Assembly: GCA_036266975.1 (NCBI GenBank)
Contig: DATAWZ010000025.1
Location: 1-35,326, forward strand
Source of the DNA: DATAWZ01 sp036266975
GTDB lineage: Bacteria > Actinomycetota > Thermoleophilia > Solirubrobacterales > Solirubrobacteraceae
Reading direction: 5' to 3'
Length of the DNA stretch: 35,326 bases
Shown here piece by piece: positions 22,501 through 30,749 of this stretch. The notes under the pieces were generated by a model, which was given only the letters and a program-made list of their open reading frames with translations, did no database searches and was not told the DNA's origin. Within the stretch, counting starts at the first letter, position 1. Every line of letters begins with the position of its first letter. Position numbers and translations under genes: made by a program.

Positions 22501-24120
22501 TCAGGCCCAGACGAACTCGCCCTGGTCAGGCGCCATGACCTGCTCGCAGCGCTGGGCGTAGTCGGCGTAGCCGCCGAGGTAGTACAGACACTCGCGCGGC
22601 TTGCCGGCGACGTTGTCACCCATCAGCTGGTTGCGCGCGCGCGGCAGCAGCGAGCGCGCGGCCAGGCCGTTCACGCGCCGACGCCACCCCTCCTCGGCCT
22701 CGGCGGTGGGCTCGACCGCGCGTGCGCCGCGCTCGTGCATGTGCTCGATCACCCGCCCGACCCACTCGGCCTGGTACTGGGTGAAGATCGGTGGCAGGAA
22801 GAACGCGCTCGGCGCCTGCGGGCCATCCAGGAAGAAGAGGTTCGGGAAGCCGTGGCTCATCGCGCCGAGGTGGGTGCGCGTGCCCCGGGCCCAATGCTCG
22901 CGCAGCGTGCGCCCGTCGCGGCCACGGATGTCGATCCGCAGCAGGGAGCCGGTGGCGGCGTCGTAGCCGGTGGCGCAGATGATCGCGTCGAGGTCGTGCT
23001 CGGCGCCGCTGGCCACGCGCAGGCCCGTGGGCGTGATCGCCTCGATCGGGTCGCCGCGCACGTTGACCAGCGTCACGTTCTCGCGGTTGAACGCCTCGTA
23101 GTAGCCGCTCTCGCCGCACAGGCGCTTGGAGAGGATCGGGTGGTCCTTCGGGATCAGTAGCTCGGCGACCTCGGGGTCCTTGACGATCGAGCGGACCTTG
23201 CGCGCCACGAAGTCCTGCAGCGTCCGGTTGGCCTCCTCGGAGACGAGCAGGTCCCCGAAGCTGTTGTACAGGCACAGGCCCCCGGCCTGCCAGCGGAACT
23301 CGTATTCGCGCTCGCGCTCGGCCTCATCGACGTCGAACGCGGGCTCGCGCCGGCCGCGCCGGCCGGGCGGCGGCAGCTCGAAGTTGGTGAGCACGAAGCC
23401 CGAGAACGACTCGAGCTCGGCCCGGCGCAGCTCGGGGTAGTCGGCCTTGACGCGCCGCTGGTAGTCCGGCGGCATCGGGCAGTTCTGCAGCGGCACGCAC
23501 CAGTGCGGGGAGCGCTGGTAGACGCGCAGGCTCGCGGCCTCCTCGGCCACGCGCGGGATCACCTGCACGCCGGAGGCGCCCGTCCCGATCAGCCCGACGC
23601 GCCGGTCCGCCAACTCCAGGCCCTCCTTCGGCCACGAGCCCGTGTGCACGATCGGTCCGGCGAAGGTCCCCTCGCGCAGCCCGGGGATCGGCGGGAAGTG
23701 GCGCGCCGAGAGGAACCCGACGGCGGCAACGACATACCGCGCGCTGACGCTCTCGCCGCGGGCGTCCGTCAGCGTCCACGCGCCGTCGTAGGCCATCGAG
23801 ACGATGTGCGTGTCGAGCTGGATGTCGCGCAGCAGATCGTGTCGCTCGGCGACGTTCTCGAGGTAGCGCAGCACCTCCGGCTGGGCCGGGTAGCGCTCGG
23901 CCCACTCCCACTCCTGTTCGAGCTCGGTGTCGAACGAGTAGGAGTACTCCAGGCTCTCCACGTCCACCCGCGCGCCCGGGTAGCGGTTCCAGTACCAGGT
24001 GCCGCCCACACCGGTCCCGGCCTCGAAGACGCGGCAACGAAGGCCGCGCCCGCGCAGGTGGTGCAAGGCGTACATGCCGCCAAAGCCGGCGCCGACGATC
24101 GCGACATCGAGATCGGTCAC
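22501..24120 (-). CDS. Flavin-dependent Baeyer-Villiger-type monooxygenase
   Basis: 539 aa. Rossmann motif 1 GAGFGG is at residues 10-15 and binds FAD. GTWYWNRYPGARVDVES at 40-56 is typical of cyclohexanone-monooxygenase-like enzymes. The BVMO fingerprint F-x-G-x3-H-x3-W-P is present as Phe153, Gly155, His159, Trp163 and Pro164. The second Rossmann motif GTGASG at 179-184 binds NADPH. It should insert oxygen into ketones to form esters or lactones. Size fits the CHMO/PAMO group. It follows the broken exporter on the other strand with its stop 13 bp away and has no operon partner, so its substrate is unknown. Confidence 0.93.
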   Translation of the reverse strand: MTDLDVAIVGAGFGGMYALHHLRGRGLRCRVFEAGTGVGGTWYWNRYPGARVDVESLEYSYSFDTELEQEWEWAERYPAQPEVLRYLENVAERHDLLRDIQLDTHIVSMAYDGAWTLTDARGESVSARYVVAAVGFLSARHFPPIPGLREGTFAGPIVHTGSWPKEGLELADRRVGLIGTGASGVQVIPRVAEEAASLRVYQRSPHWCVPLQNCPMPPDYQRRVKADYPELRRAELESFSGFVLTNFELPPPGRRGRREPAFDVDEAEREREYEFRWQAGGLCLYNSFGDLLVSEEANRTLQDFVARKVRSIVKDPEVAELLIPKDHPILSKRLCGESGYYEAFNRENVTLVNVRGDPIEAITPTGLRVASGAEHDLDAIICATGYDAATGSLLRIDIRGRDGRTLREHWARGTRTHLGAMSHGFPNLFFLDGPQAPSAFFLPPIFTQYQAEWVGRVIEHMHERGARAVEPTAEAEEGWRRRVNGLAARSLLPRARNQLMGDNVAGKPRECLYYLGGYADYAQRCEQVMAPDQGEFVWA

Positions 24121-24259
24121 GCCGAGATCGTTTCAGACGTGGACAGTTCGGGACACGACACGTCGGCCGTGTGCCGGGGGCGCCGCGTGGGTTGAGTTCT
24201 GCCGTCATCGGTGATGAGGTTTGCCGACGTTCAGTTGGCGAGATCGGGGGGATTCCGCG

Positions 24260-24700
24260 TTGAGCAGGATCGGCAAGCTTCTCGGGGGACCGTCGCGGTG
24301 GTGTCGGTGGGGGTTGGCGCTGGCGCCCGTTGCCCCGGCGGCGTCGCTTCCGAAGGCGGTCGACTTCTGGGGCATGCAGCCCGACGCGCTGGCGGCGACC
24401 TGTGGGTGCCGCGTGAAAGCGTTCCCGTTGAACGAGGGCCCCAGGTCCGTCGTCCCGGTCAGCGCTCCGGGACGCACCGGCCAGAGCATCTCGTGGAAGC
24501 GCTACCCGGCGACGCTCGGCTTCTCCACGCCGCTCAGCTTCGCTACGCGGTTGGGCGCCGGGCCGGACCGGTCGGCGCTCGTCGTCACGCGCCTGACGGT
24601 GTCCTTCAGCGGCGCCGTCCCGGCGCACTGGCGCCAGTCGGCGAGCTTCACCCTGAAGAAGCTCAGCAAGGGCTTCTACGGCTTCGCCCTGCCCAGCTGA
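24260..24700 (+). CDS. Hypothetical protein
   Basis: 146 aa from a TTG preceded by ATCGGGGGG at about 8 nt; a longer form would begin at 24221. Third codon positions are strongly G/C and the end is KKLSKGFYGFALPS. A short hydrophobic stretch (WGLALAPVAPAASLP) near residue 20 could be part of a signal peptide, but it is weak. I do not recognise the family. It sits in an otherwise degenerate region, so it may be a fragment of something larger. Confidence 0.35.
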   Translation: MSRIGKLLGGPSRWCRWGLALAPVAPAASLPKAVDFWGMQPDALAATCGCRVKAFPLNEGPRSVVPVSAPGRTGQSISWKRYPATLGFSTPLSFATRLGAGPDRSALVVTRLTVSFSGAVPAHWRQSASFTLKKLSKGFYGFALPS

Positions 24701-24877
24701 CCCGACAGGAGCGGCGAGCCATCGTCTGCGAGGTCGGGTAGGTCCTGCCGGAGGGTGCAGGCTCCACGTCCGGCGTGACCGGGCCGCGCGCACCGCGTGC
24801 TCGTCTCCACAGGTCAGCCGTCCCCCACTACATCGGGTAGGCGACCGCGGGCTCAAGGTACCGTGACCGTTGTCGTA

Positions 24878-25266
24878 GAGGATCGAAACCGAGGCCGGGG
24901 GCACGGTGTTGGCCACGGCGATATCCGGATGTCCGTCGCCGTTGAAATCCGCGATCGACGAAGCCCACGGAGCGACTCCGAGGGGCCTGACGGCGGCGAG
25001 CTTGAACTGGCCGTGGCCGTCCCCGTCGAACAGCGCGACGTCGCCAGGCCTCCGAGGTAGACGAGCACGATCCAGCGACTCGGCTTGCTCGCCCCCGGTT
25101 CCATCGAGCAGAGAAGGAACCCGGCCGGGAACAGGATCGCCCCGATCCACGTGCCGTCCCGGCCGAACTCGGCGCCGATCCCGTCCAACCTCGCCGCGTC
25201 GACATAGATCTGGCCGACCATAGCGAGCAGGATCAGCACCCCGCCGTGAGCGTAGGCGGCCCGCAC
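24878..25266 (-). pseudogene. Remnant with membrane segments and an FG-GAP/VCBS-like repeat
   Basis: The reverse strand from 25266 gives GGVLILLAMVGQIYVDA, then GTWIGAILFPAGFLLCS and RWIVLVYLGGLA. At about 25042 it switches frame to DVALFDGDGHGQFKLAAV and SSIADFNGDGHPDIAVAN. The last part is a clear FG-GAP/VCBS calcium-binding repeat as in extracellular beta-propellers. The frameshift and the short repeat tail argue for a decayed gene rather than a small protein. Whether the membrane and FG-GAP parts belonged to one gene is uncertain. Confidence 0.45.
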
Positions 25267-25580
25267 ACACGACTTCTAAAAGTCGGTGGCGGAAAGGTCC
25301 CCACGCAGGATGCGCAGCAGCAGGAGTCCTCCGCGCTCAACGGCGAGTCACGCGATGATCGGGACGCCCGTGGTCAGCCGGCTGTCTTTCGAGAGGGTGA
25401 TGACGGCGGACAAAAGGCTCATCGGCTTGCGCTTCTCATCGCTCGCGGGTTCAGGGTGCGGTGGACCAAGTCCCTATTGATGCGGACCGCTCGCTTCGGG
25501 TCATCGCCGTCCCCGCCATGCTCGCCAGCGTACCCCCGAGCGGAGCCTGTCAAGCCCGGTGAGACGCCTTCGGTTCGAAT
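25267..25580. other. Gene-free stretch
   Basis: No gene recognised. It contains a small hairpin CGACTT-CTAA-AAGTCG at 25270-25285 of unknown use. It lies between two remnants and is probably relict sequence. Confidence 0.4.
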
Positions 25581-25816
25581 TTAGTCAGCGACCGCCTCCG
25601 TGTCGGCCGGCGTGTTGATCCACGCAGCGGTCGGCAGCTCGGGCGGCGCCGGCGGCTTGCGCACGAACCGCTCGGGGTGGCGCTGGTAGGCGGCGTCGAG
25701 CACGCCCGCGCGGACCGCGTGCAGCTCGCTCGCCTGGCCGTAATGGACGGCGGCTGGGGTCATCAGCCCGACCCCGCTGTGGCGGTGCGAGTGGTTGTAC
25801 CAGTCGACGAAGCGGC
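25581..25816 (-). mobile_element. IS3-family transposase C-terminal remnant
   Basis: The frame reads RRFVDWYNHSHRHSGVGLMTP then AAVHYGQASELHAVRAGVLD, with ERFVRKPPAPPELPTAAWINTP. This is the end of an IS3-type integrase (OrfB): the FVxWYNxxHRHSGVGxMTP part of the rve domain with its catalytic-helix neighbourhood, then the usual tail. The sequence before FVDWYN does not continue the transposase, so the 5' part (DDE core and OrfA) is missing. No complete inverted repeats were found. Inactive IS scar. Confidence 0.75.
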
Positions 25817-25940
25817 GAGATCGACCTCGACCCCGACGTCCTCTACGGCAACTTCGAACCCGCGTCAGGCGTACACATCGCTCGGCGCACCGTTCGCGCG
25901 CCGACTGCGACTCGCGCATAGCGCGCGCCGCCGCGGGGTC

Positions 25941-26555
25941 CTACTGGGCGAGTATGACCGGACGGATCGGTGCTACGACGCTCAACCAGGGGCCGCGTCC
26001 AAACACGTCCCCTTGAGAAACCACGCCATGCCTGGACAGCGTCGCAAGCAGGCCTCTTCGTGAATCGATGCCGAGCTTCCTGAAGACCTTCCTCAGGTGC
26101 CATTCGACGGTGCGTGGGCCGAGGAACAATCGGGGCCCGATCTCAGGGTTGGTCAGTCCGTCGCGCGCCAGCCGGGCAATCTGGGCCTCTTGTGGGCTCA
26201 GGTCGTCCCTGGTCTCGACGCTGTGCCTGCGGACGCGCTCGCCCGTGGCCAGCAGCCATCGTCGCGCTCGTTCGACGAACGCGTCGGCACCCATCGCTGC
26301 GGACATCTCGTGGGCCGCGCGCAGGTGGAGGCGGGCGTCGACGTGCCTGTTCGCTCGGCGCAGCCACTCTCCGAACAGCAGTTTGCTACCGGCGCTGTCG
26401 ATCCGCATGGCGGTCCCGTCCAACTGCCCAATCGCTTCCAGGTACAGCTGCTCCGCCCGTTCCGGGACACGAAGCGCAGCGCCGCACGGGAACCACGTGG
26501 CGCCGTCGGTTGGCGTGCAACAGCTCGCCGGAGCGATCTGATCAGCCACCGTCAC
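25941..26555 (-). CDS. Truncated LuxR-type (LAL) regulator C-terminus
   Basis: 204 aa from a GTG at 26555 with GGGG upstream. The C-terminus is a LuxR HTH: DDLSPQEAQIARLARDGLTNPEIG, then PRTVEWHLRKVFRKLGIDSR. The part before it, LFGEWLRRANRHVDARLHLRAA with GADAFVERARRWLLATGE, is the helical repeat region that precedes the HTH in large AAA+ LuxR regulators (LAL family, about 900 aa). The ATPase and sensor region are missing, so this is a truncated gene; the short product may or may not be expressed. It lies next to the IS3 scar, which could have caused the loss. Classing it as a pseudogene would be equally reasonable. Confidence 0.6.
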   Translation of the reverse strand: MTVADQIAPASCCTPTDGATWFPCGAALRVPERAEQLYLEAIGQLDGTAMRIDSAGSKLLFGEWLRRANRHVDARLHLRAAHEMSAAMGADAFVERARRWLLATGERVRRHSVETRDDLSPQEAQIARLARDGLTNPEIGPRLFLGPRTVEWHLRKVFRKLGIDSRRGLLATLSRHGVVSQGDVFGRGPWLSVVAPIRPVILAQ

Positions 26556-26716
26556 GACATCCCCTTCACCCAGATCGCATACAGCGGGCTCGCGCACGCG
26601 CTGACGGCCAGCGTCGCCAGCGGCGGCGCCCATCGCCGCCGCCTGCCTGGCACCCGCGTTCCTCCTCCCGACGCGCACCAGCCCGCCCGCCGCGGGCTGA
26701 GGACCGGCGGATCCTC

Positions 26717-28501
26717 TCAGAGCCCGTGCGCCTGCAACCAGAGCTCGAGCAGCCCGACCTGCCAGAGCTGGTTCGCCCCTGACGGGGTCAGATGCTCGTT
26801 GGGAGCATCGAGCAGTCGTCGCAGGTGCGCGACATCGAACAGGGCGCGATCTCGCGCGCACGGCTCGGCGAGCGCAGCACGGACAAGCTCGAGGACCGGC
26901 CCCTCCAACTGCACGAGCGCGGGCACCGGAAAGTAGCCTTTGGGACGGTCGATCACCTCGTCGGGGACGAGCCCGCGCGCGGCGTCCTTGAGGACGCCCT
27001 TGCCGTTATGGGCGAGCTTGAGCCCCGGCGGGCAGATGGCGAGCAGCTCGACGAGCTCGTGATCGATGAATGGCGTGCGCGCCTCCAGGCCGTGAGCCAT
27101 CGTCATGTTGTCCAGCCGCTTGACCGGGTCGTCGACGAGCATGACGCGCTGGTCGAGTCGCAGGACGCGATCCAGCGCCGTGTCGGCCCCGGGGCGCTCG
27201 TAGTGCGCGCGCACGAACTCCTCGCTCACCGGCGCCGCGACGCGTACTGCGGGCGCGAGCATGGCCTCGATCTGTACGTGCGTGCGGTCGAAAAAGCCCT
27301 CGCGGTAGCGCTCCAGACCCTCCTTGAGGGTCGCGTCGCCGAGCGGCGGATACCAGTGATAGCCAGCGAAGACCTCATCGGCACCCTGGCCCGACTGGAC
27401 CACCTTAACGTGCCGGCTGACCTCTTGGGAAAGAAGGTGGAACGCGACGACATCGTGGGAGACCATTGGCTCGCTCATGGCGGCGATCGCGGCGATGAGC
27501 GCCGGGACGAGCCGCTCGCCGCTCACCTCGATACGGCGATGGTCGGTGGCGAAGCGATCGGCGACCAGGTCCGAGTAGCTGAACTCATCGCCCTCCGTCT
27601 CGCCGATCGACTCGAAGCCGATCGAGAACGTCTGTAGGCCCGCCTGACCGTGCTCGGCGAGCAGGCCGACGATCAGGCTCGAATCAAGGCCGCCCGAGAG
27701 CAGCACGCCGACGGGTACATCGGCGACCATTCGCCGTCGCACCGCGACCCGTGTCGCTTCCCGTACTCGCTCGATCCACTCTTCCGGTGGGTCGGTGTCG
27801 TGGGCGGGATCGCGTCGGTGGGGCGGATCCCAGTAGCAGCGCTCCCGCCGGGTCCCGTCGGGCTCGATCGTGAGCATGGTCGCCGGCGCGAGCTTGCGCA
27901 CCCCGCGCAGGATCGTGTGCGGCGCCGGGACGACCGCGTGCCAGGAGAGGTAGTGGTGCAGCGCGACCGGATCGATCGCCGTGTCGACGTCGCCGGCGGC
28001 GAGCAGGGCGGGCAGCGTCGAGGCCATGCGCAGTTCCCCGTCGGGGAGGTCGGCGAGGTACAGCGGCTTGATCCCGAGCCGGTCACGGACCACCCGCGCC
28101 CGCCCACTCGCGAGCTCGACGAGCACGAACGCGAACATCCCTACGAGCCGATCGACACACGCCTCACCCCACTCGGCGTAGGCCTTGAGGATCACCTCGG
28201 TGTCAGAGGTCGAGAAGAACTGGTGGCCCGCGCCCCTGAGCTGCTCGCGGAGCTCGGGGTAGTTGTAGATGCAGCCGTTGAACGCGATCGCGAGCCCGAG
28301 ACGCTCGTCCACCATGGGCTGGCTCCCCTGGGTCGTCAGATCGATCACCTTCAGCCTCCGATGCCCGAGCGCGACCGCGCCCTCGCCCCAGAACCCCTCC
28401 CCGTCGGGACCGCGAGGCGCAAGCGCCCGAACCATCCGCCGCAGGGGCTCGCGAGCCGGCGGTCGCCCGTCGAAGCGAAGCTGGGCGGCGATCCCGCACA
28501 C
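26717..28501 (-). CDS. Asparagine-synthetase-like amidotransferase, close to the NAGGN-type amidotransferase
   Basis: 594 aa. The start is fixed by the need for Cys2: GTG-TGC-GGG at 28501 gives MCGIAAQLRFDG, the N-terminal glutaminase of class II amidotransferases. The ATP-pyrophosphatase motif SGGLDSS is at about residues 269-275. Segments such as LGHRRLKVIDLTTQGSQPMV, FNGCIYNYPELREQL and HAVVPAPHTILRGVRKL resemble the amidotransferase of N-acetylglutaminylglutamine amide synthesis rather than plain AsnB. That is from memory and should be searched. It would amidate a carboxyl group using glutamine. It is divergent (35 bp) from an amidotransferase/hydrolase gene and near an ATP-grasp and a GCS2 ligase, but no ngg-like GNAT/ATP-grasp gene is here. 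Confidence 0.85.
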   Translation of the reverse strand: MCGIAAQLRFDGRPPAREPLRRMVRALAPRGPDGEGFWGEGAVALGHRRLKVIDLTTQGSQPMVDERLGLAIAFNGCIYNYPELREQLRGAGHQFFSTSDTEVILKAYAEWGEACVDRLVGMFAFVLVELASGRARVVRDRLGIKPLYLADLPDGELRMASTLPALLAAGDVDTAIDPVALHHYLSWHAVVPAPHTILRGVRKLAPATMLTIEPDGTRRERCYWDPPHRRDPAHDTDPPEEWIERVREATRVAVRRRMVADVPVGVLLSGGLDSSLIVGLLAEHGQAGLQTFSIGFESIGETEGDEFSYSDLVADRFATDHRRIEVSGERLVPALIAAIAAMSEPMVSHDVVAFHLLSQEVSRHVKVVQSGQGADEVFAGYHWYPPLGDATLKEGLERYREGFFDRTHVQIEAMLAPAVRVAAPVSEEFVRAHYERPGADTALDRVLRLDQRVMLVDDPVKRLDNMTMAHGLEARTPFIDHELVELLAICPPGLKLAHNGKGVLKDAARGLVPDEVIDRPKGYFPVPALVQLEGPVLELVRAALAEPCARDRALFDVAHLRRLLDAPNEHLTPSGANQLWQVGLLELWLQAHGL

Positions 28502-28524
28502 CCCTGCACCCTTGCACACCCAAA

Positions 28525-28530
28525 TACGAT
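28525..28530 (+). promoter_or_regulatory. Probable -10 element TACGAT of a leaderless gene
   Basis: TACGAT (TAnnnT) ends 6 nt before the ATG at 28537 and there is no ribosome site, so transcription may begin at the start codon. It lies in the 35-bp gap shared with the divergent amidotransferase gene. No -35 with normal spacing is visible. Confidence 0.4.
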
Positions 28531-28536
28531 CGGACC

Positions 28537-29280
28537 ATGGCGCCACTCATCGGCCTGACGACCTCCGAGCTACGCGAGCCCGAGCGAGTGAGTCCCCTCG
28601 CCGAGGGCGACCCGGCCATGCCGGAGCTCGCGCTCGGGCTCGCCTACCCGTCCTCGGTGCTCGCGGCGGGCGGCGTGCCGGTGATCCTGCCGCCCGTGGA
28701 CGCCGACGCCGACGCCGTGCTCGCCCACCTCGACGGGCTGCTGCTCACCGGCGGGCCGGACGTGCACCCCAGCGCCTACGGGCAGGAGCCGGATCCTGCG
28801 CTCGGTCCGACGCACGCCGAGCTCGACCGGATCGAGTTCGCGCTGGCGCGACGGGCCGACGAGCTGAACATGCCGGTGCTCGCGGTCTGCCGCGGCGCCC
28901 AGGTGCTGAACGTCGTCCGCGGCGGGACGCTGGTTCAGGACCTCCCCGATCACCGTCAGCCTTCTGCCGGCACGCGGACCACGCACGAGGTCCGGATCGC
29001 GCCCGGCAGTCGGCTGCACGAGCTGATGGCGGTCGATCGGGCCGCCGTCAATTCGTTCCATCACCAAGCGGTGCTGGAGCTCGGCCGCGGCCTGACGGCG
29101 GTCGCGTGGGCACCGGATGGGATCATCGAGGGAGTAGAGGCCACTGATCGCGACCTGCTGGTCGGCGTCCAGTGGCACGCAGAGTCGCTCGGCGCCCATC
29201 CCGAGCACATGCGCCTGTTCAAGGCCCTCGTCGCCGCCGCGGCACGCTACCGCGACTCGATCGGCACCCTGGCCGCTTGA
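28537..29280 (+). CDS. Class I glutamine amidotransferase-like / gamma-glutamyl hydrolase (PuuD-type)
   Basis: 247 aa. The N-terminus MAPLIGLTTSE and the TGGPDVHP segment at 71-78 are typical of the PuuD-like gamma-glutamyl-gamma-aminobutyrate hydrolase family. The nucleophile is Cys118 in VCRGAQ; FHHQAV occurs at 174-179 and the His214/Glu216 pair in VQWHAE completes the triad. It probably cleaves a gamma-glutamyl amide bond, or supplies ammonia to a neighbouring ligase. The neighbours make a peptide or amide hydrolase role for this cluster's product plausible. Divergent from the amidotransferase gene; the ATP-grasp gene follows after about 70 bp. Confidence 0.88.
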   Translation: MAPLIGLTTSELREPERVSPLAEGDPAMPELALGLAYPSSVLAAGGVPVILPPVDADADAVLAHLDGLLLTGGPDVHPSAYGQEPDPALGPTHAELDRIEFALARRADELNMPVLAVCRGAQVLNVVRGGTLVQDLPDHRQPSAGTRTTHEVRIAPGSRLHELMAVDRAAVNSFHHQAVLELGRGLTAVAWAPDGIIEGVEATDRDLLVGVQWHAESLGAHPEHMRLFKALVAAAARYRDSIGTLAA

Positions 29281-29351
29281 CCGAACGGCACCGGCGAGAT
29301 CTTCGCCCCCTGTCGAAATCGGCGGGCGAGCCAGATCCATAGGCTCCTTGA

Positions 29352-30749
29352 ATCGGGGTTTCGACCCACAGCGACTGGATCGCTCGCTACCAGCCCGCCG
29401 AGGCGCACGACGAAGCGTTCACAACGCTGGGTCGGGCCCGCGCCCACTATCGAGGCCTGTTCGCCGCCCTCTCCCGTCGCGAACCGGCCGAACTCGGGCG
29501 GCGCACCGACCAGGCCGCAAGCGCCGCCGGCGTGCGCTTCGGAGCTGGCGAGGACGGCCAATTCCCGATCGATCCTCTTCCTCGCCTGCTCACGGCTACC
29601 GAGTGGAAGACCCTTGCAGCCGGCGTAGCCCAGCGGCTGCGTGCGCTCGACGCGTTCGTCGCCGACGTTTACGGTGCCCGACGGGCGTTTGCCGCCGGCG
29701 TGGTGCCCGAGGCGCTCGTCGCGAGCTCGGCGTTCCTCGAGCGCGACCTCGTCGGACACGTGCAGCAGCCGTGGGTGGCGATCGCCGGGCTTGACATCGT
29801 GCGCGATCAGCGCGGCGCGTTGCGCGTCCTGGAGGACAATGTGCGAACGCCGTCCGGGCTCGCGTACCTGCTCGCGGTGCGCGAGGTGGTCTCCGCGGCG
29901 CTCGACACCCCGGCCCCGGGAGACCTGGCGGGCGCGCTCGCCGACGCGCTGCGAGCGACGGTAGGGGCGGATGCGACCGGTCCGCCAGGGGCGCGCGTGC
30001 TCCTCAGCGACGGCGAGACCAACAGCGCCTGGTACGAGCACCGGCGCCTCGCCGCGGTCGCGAAGGTGCCGCTCGTGAGACCCGGCGACCTGCGCCGTCG
30101 TGGCGAGCGGCTCACCCTGCGCGAGGACGGACGCGACGTCGGCGTGATCTACCGGCGCACCGACGAGGACCGCCTACGACGCGCGGACGGCTCGCCCACC
30201 GCGCTGGGAGAGCTGCTGCTCGCGCCGATGCGCGCGAGGCGTGTGCGGCTCGCCAACGGCTTCGGCACGGGCGTCGCGGACGACAAGCGCGTCTACCCGT
30301 ACGTGGAGGCGATGATCGCCTTCTACCTCGAGGAGGAGCCTCTCCTGGGCTCGGTGCGGACGTTTGACCTGTCCGTCGCCGCCGAGCGCGAGCATGTCCT
30401 CGAGCACCTCGACGAACTCGTCGCCAAGCCTCGCGACGGTCACGGCGGGCGGGGGGTGGTCATCGGCACCCACGCAAGCGATGGCGAACGGGCGGCTCTC
30501 GCGCGCCGCATCAAGGCCGAGCCGGACGAGTGGGTCGCCCAGGAGACGATCGTGCTCTCCACCCACCCGACGATCGTCGATGGCGCCGTCGAACCCCGCC
30601 ACGTCGACCTGCGCGTGTTCGCCTTCCTGGACGGTAAGTCCGTGAAGGTCCTGCCCGGAGGACTGACGCGCGTCGCGCTCGACCGCGCGAGCATGATCGT
30701 GAACTCCTCTCGCCGAGGCGGCGCCAAGGACACCTGGGTGCTGCCGTGA
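29352..30749 (+). CDS. Circularly permuted ATP-grasp ligase (type 2), start region disrupted
   Basis: 465 aa if read from the first in-frame codon after a stop. Conserved parts of the family are AGLDIVRDQRGALRVLEDNV with RTPSG, and KPRDGHGGRGVVIG. These proteins use ATP to make amide or peptide bonds. The conserved N-terminal segment WIARYQPAEAHDEAFTTLGR and then RAHYRGL lies upstream of the first ordinary start (GTG 29532). No ATG, GTG or TTG precedes it in frame. One G less in the GGGG run near 29355-29358 would put the TTG at 29348 in frame. So either a one-base error or mutation disrupts the start, or the protein begins at GTG 29532 and lacks about 60 residues. The next gene overlaps its end by GTGA. 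Confidence 0.83.
   Translation: MGVSTHSDWIARYQPAEAHDEAFTTLGRARAHYRGLFAALSRREPAELGRRTDQAASAAGVRFGAGEDGQFPIDPLPRLLTATEWKTLAAGVAQRLRALDAFVADVYGARRAFAAGVVPEALVASSAFLERDLVGHVQQPWVAIAGLDIVRDQRGALRVLEDNVRTPSGLAYLLAVREVVSAALDTPAPGDLAGALADALRATVGADATGPPGARVLLSDGETNSAWYEHRRLAAVAKVPLVRPGDLRRRGERLTLREDGRDVGVIYRRTDEDRLRRADGSPTALGELLLAPMRARRVRLANGFGTGVADDKRVYPYVEAMIAFYLEEEPLLGSVRTFDLSVAAEREHVLEHLDELVAKPRDGHGGRGVVIGTHASDGERAALARRIKAEPDEWVAQETIVLSTHPTIVDGAVEPRHVDLRVFAFLDGKSVKVLPGGLTRVALDRASMIVNSSRRGGAKDTWVLP

Noticed and set aside
23324..24880. Very long reverse frame continuing through the monooxygenase gene
   Set aside because: It is out of phase with the monooxygenase; only the FG-GAP-like stretch at its start looks real.
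25270..25285. Hairpin CGACTT-CTAA-AAGTCG
   Set aside because: Short stem, no T-run, and no gene end nearby; it does not support a terminator or an IS end.
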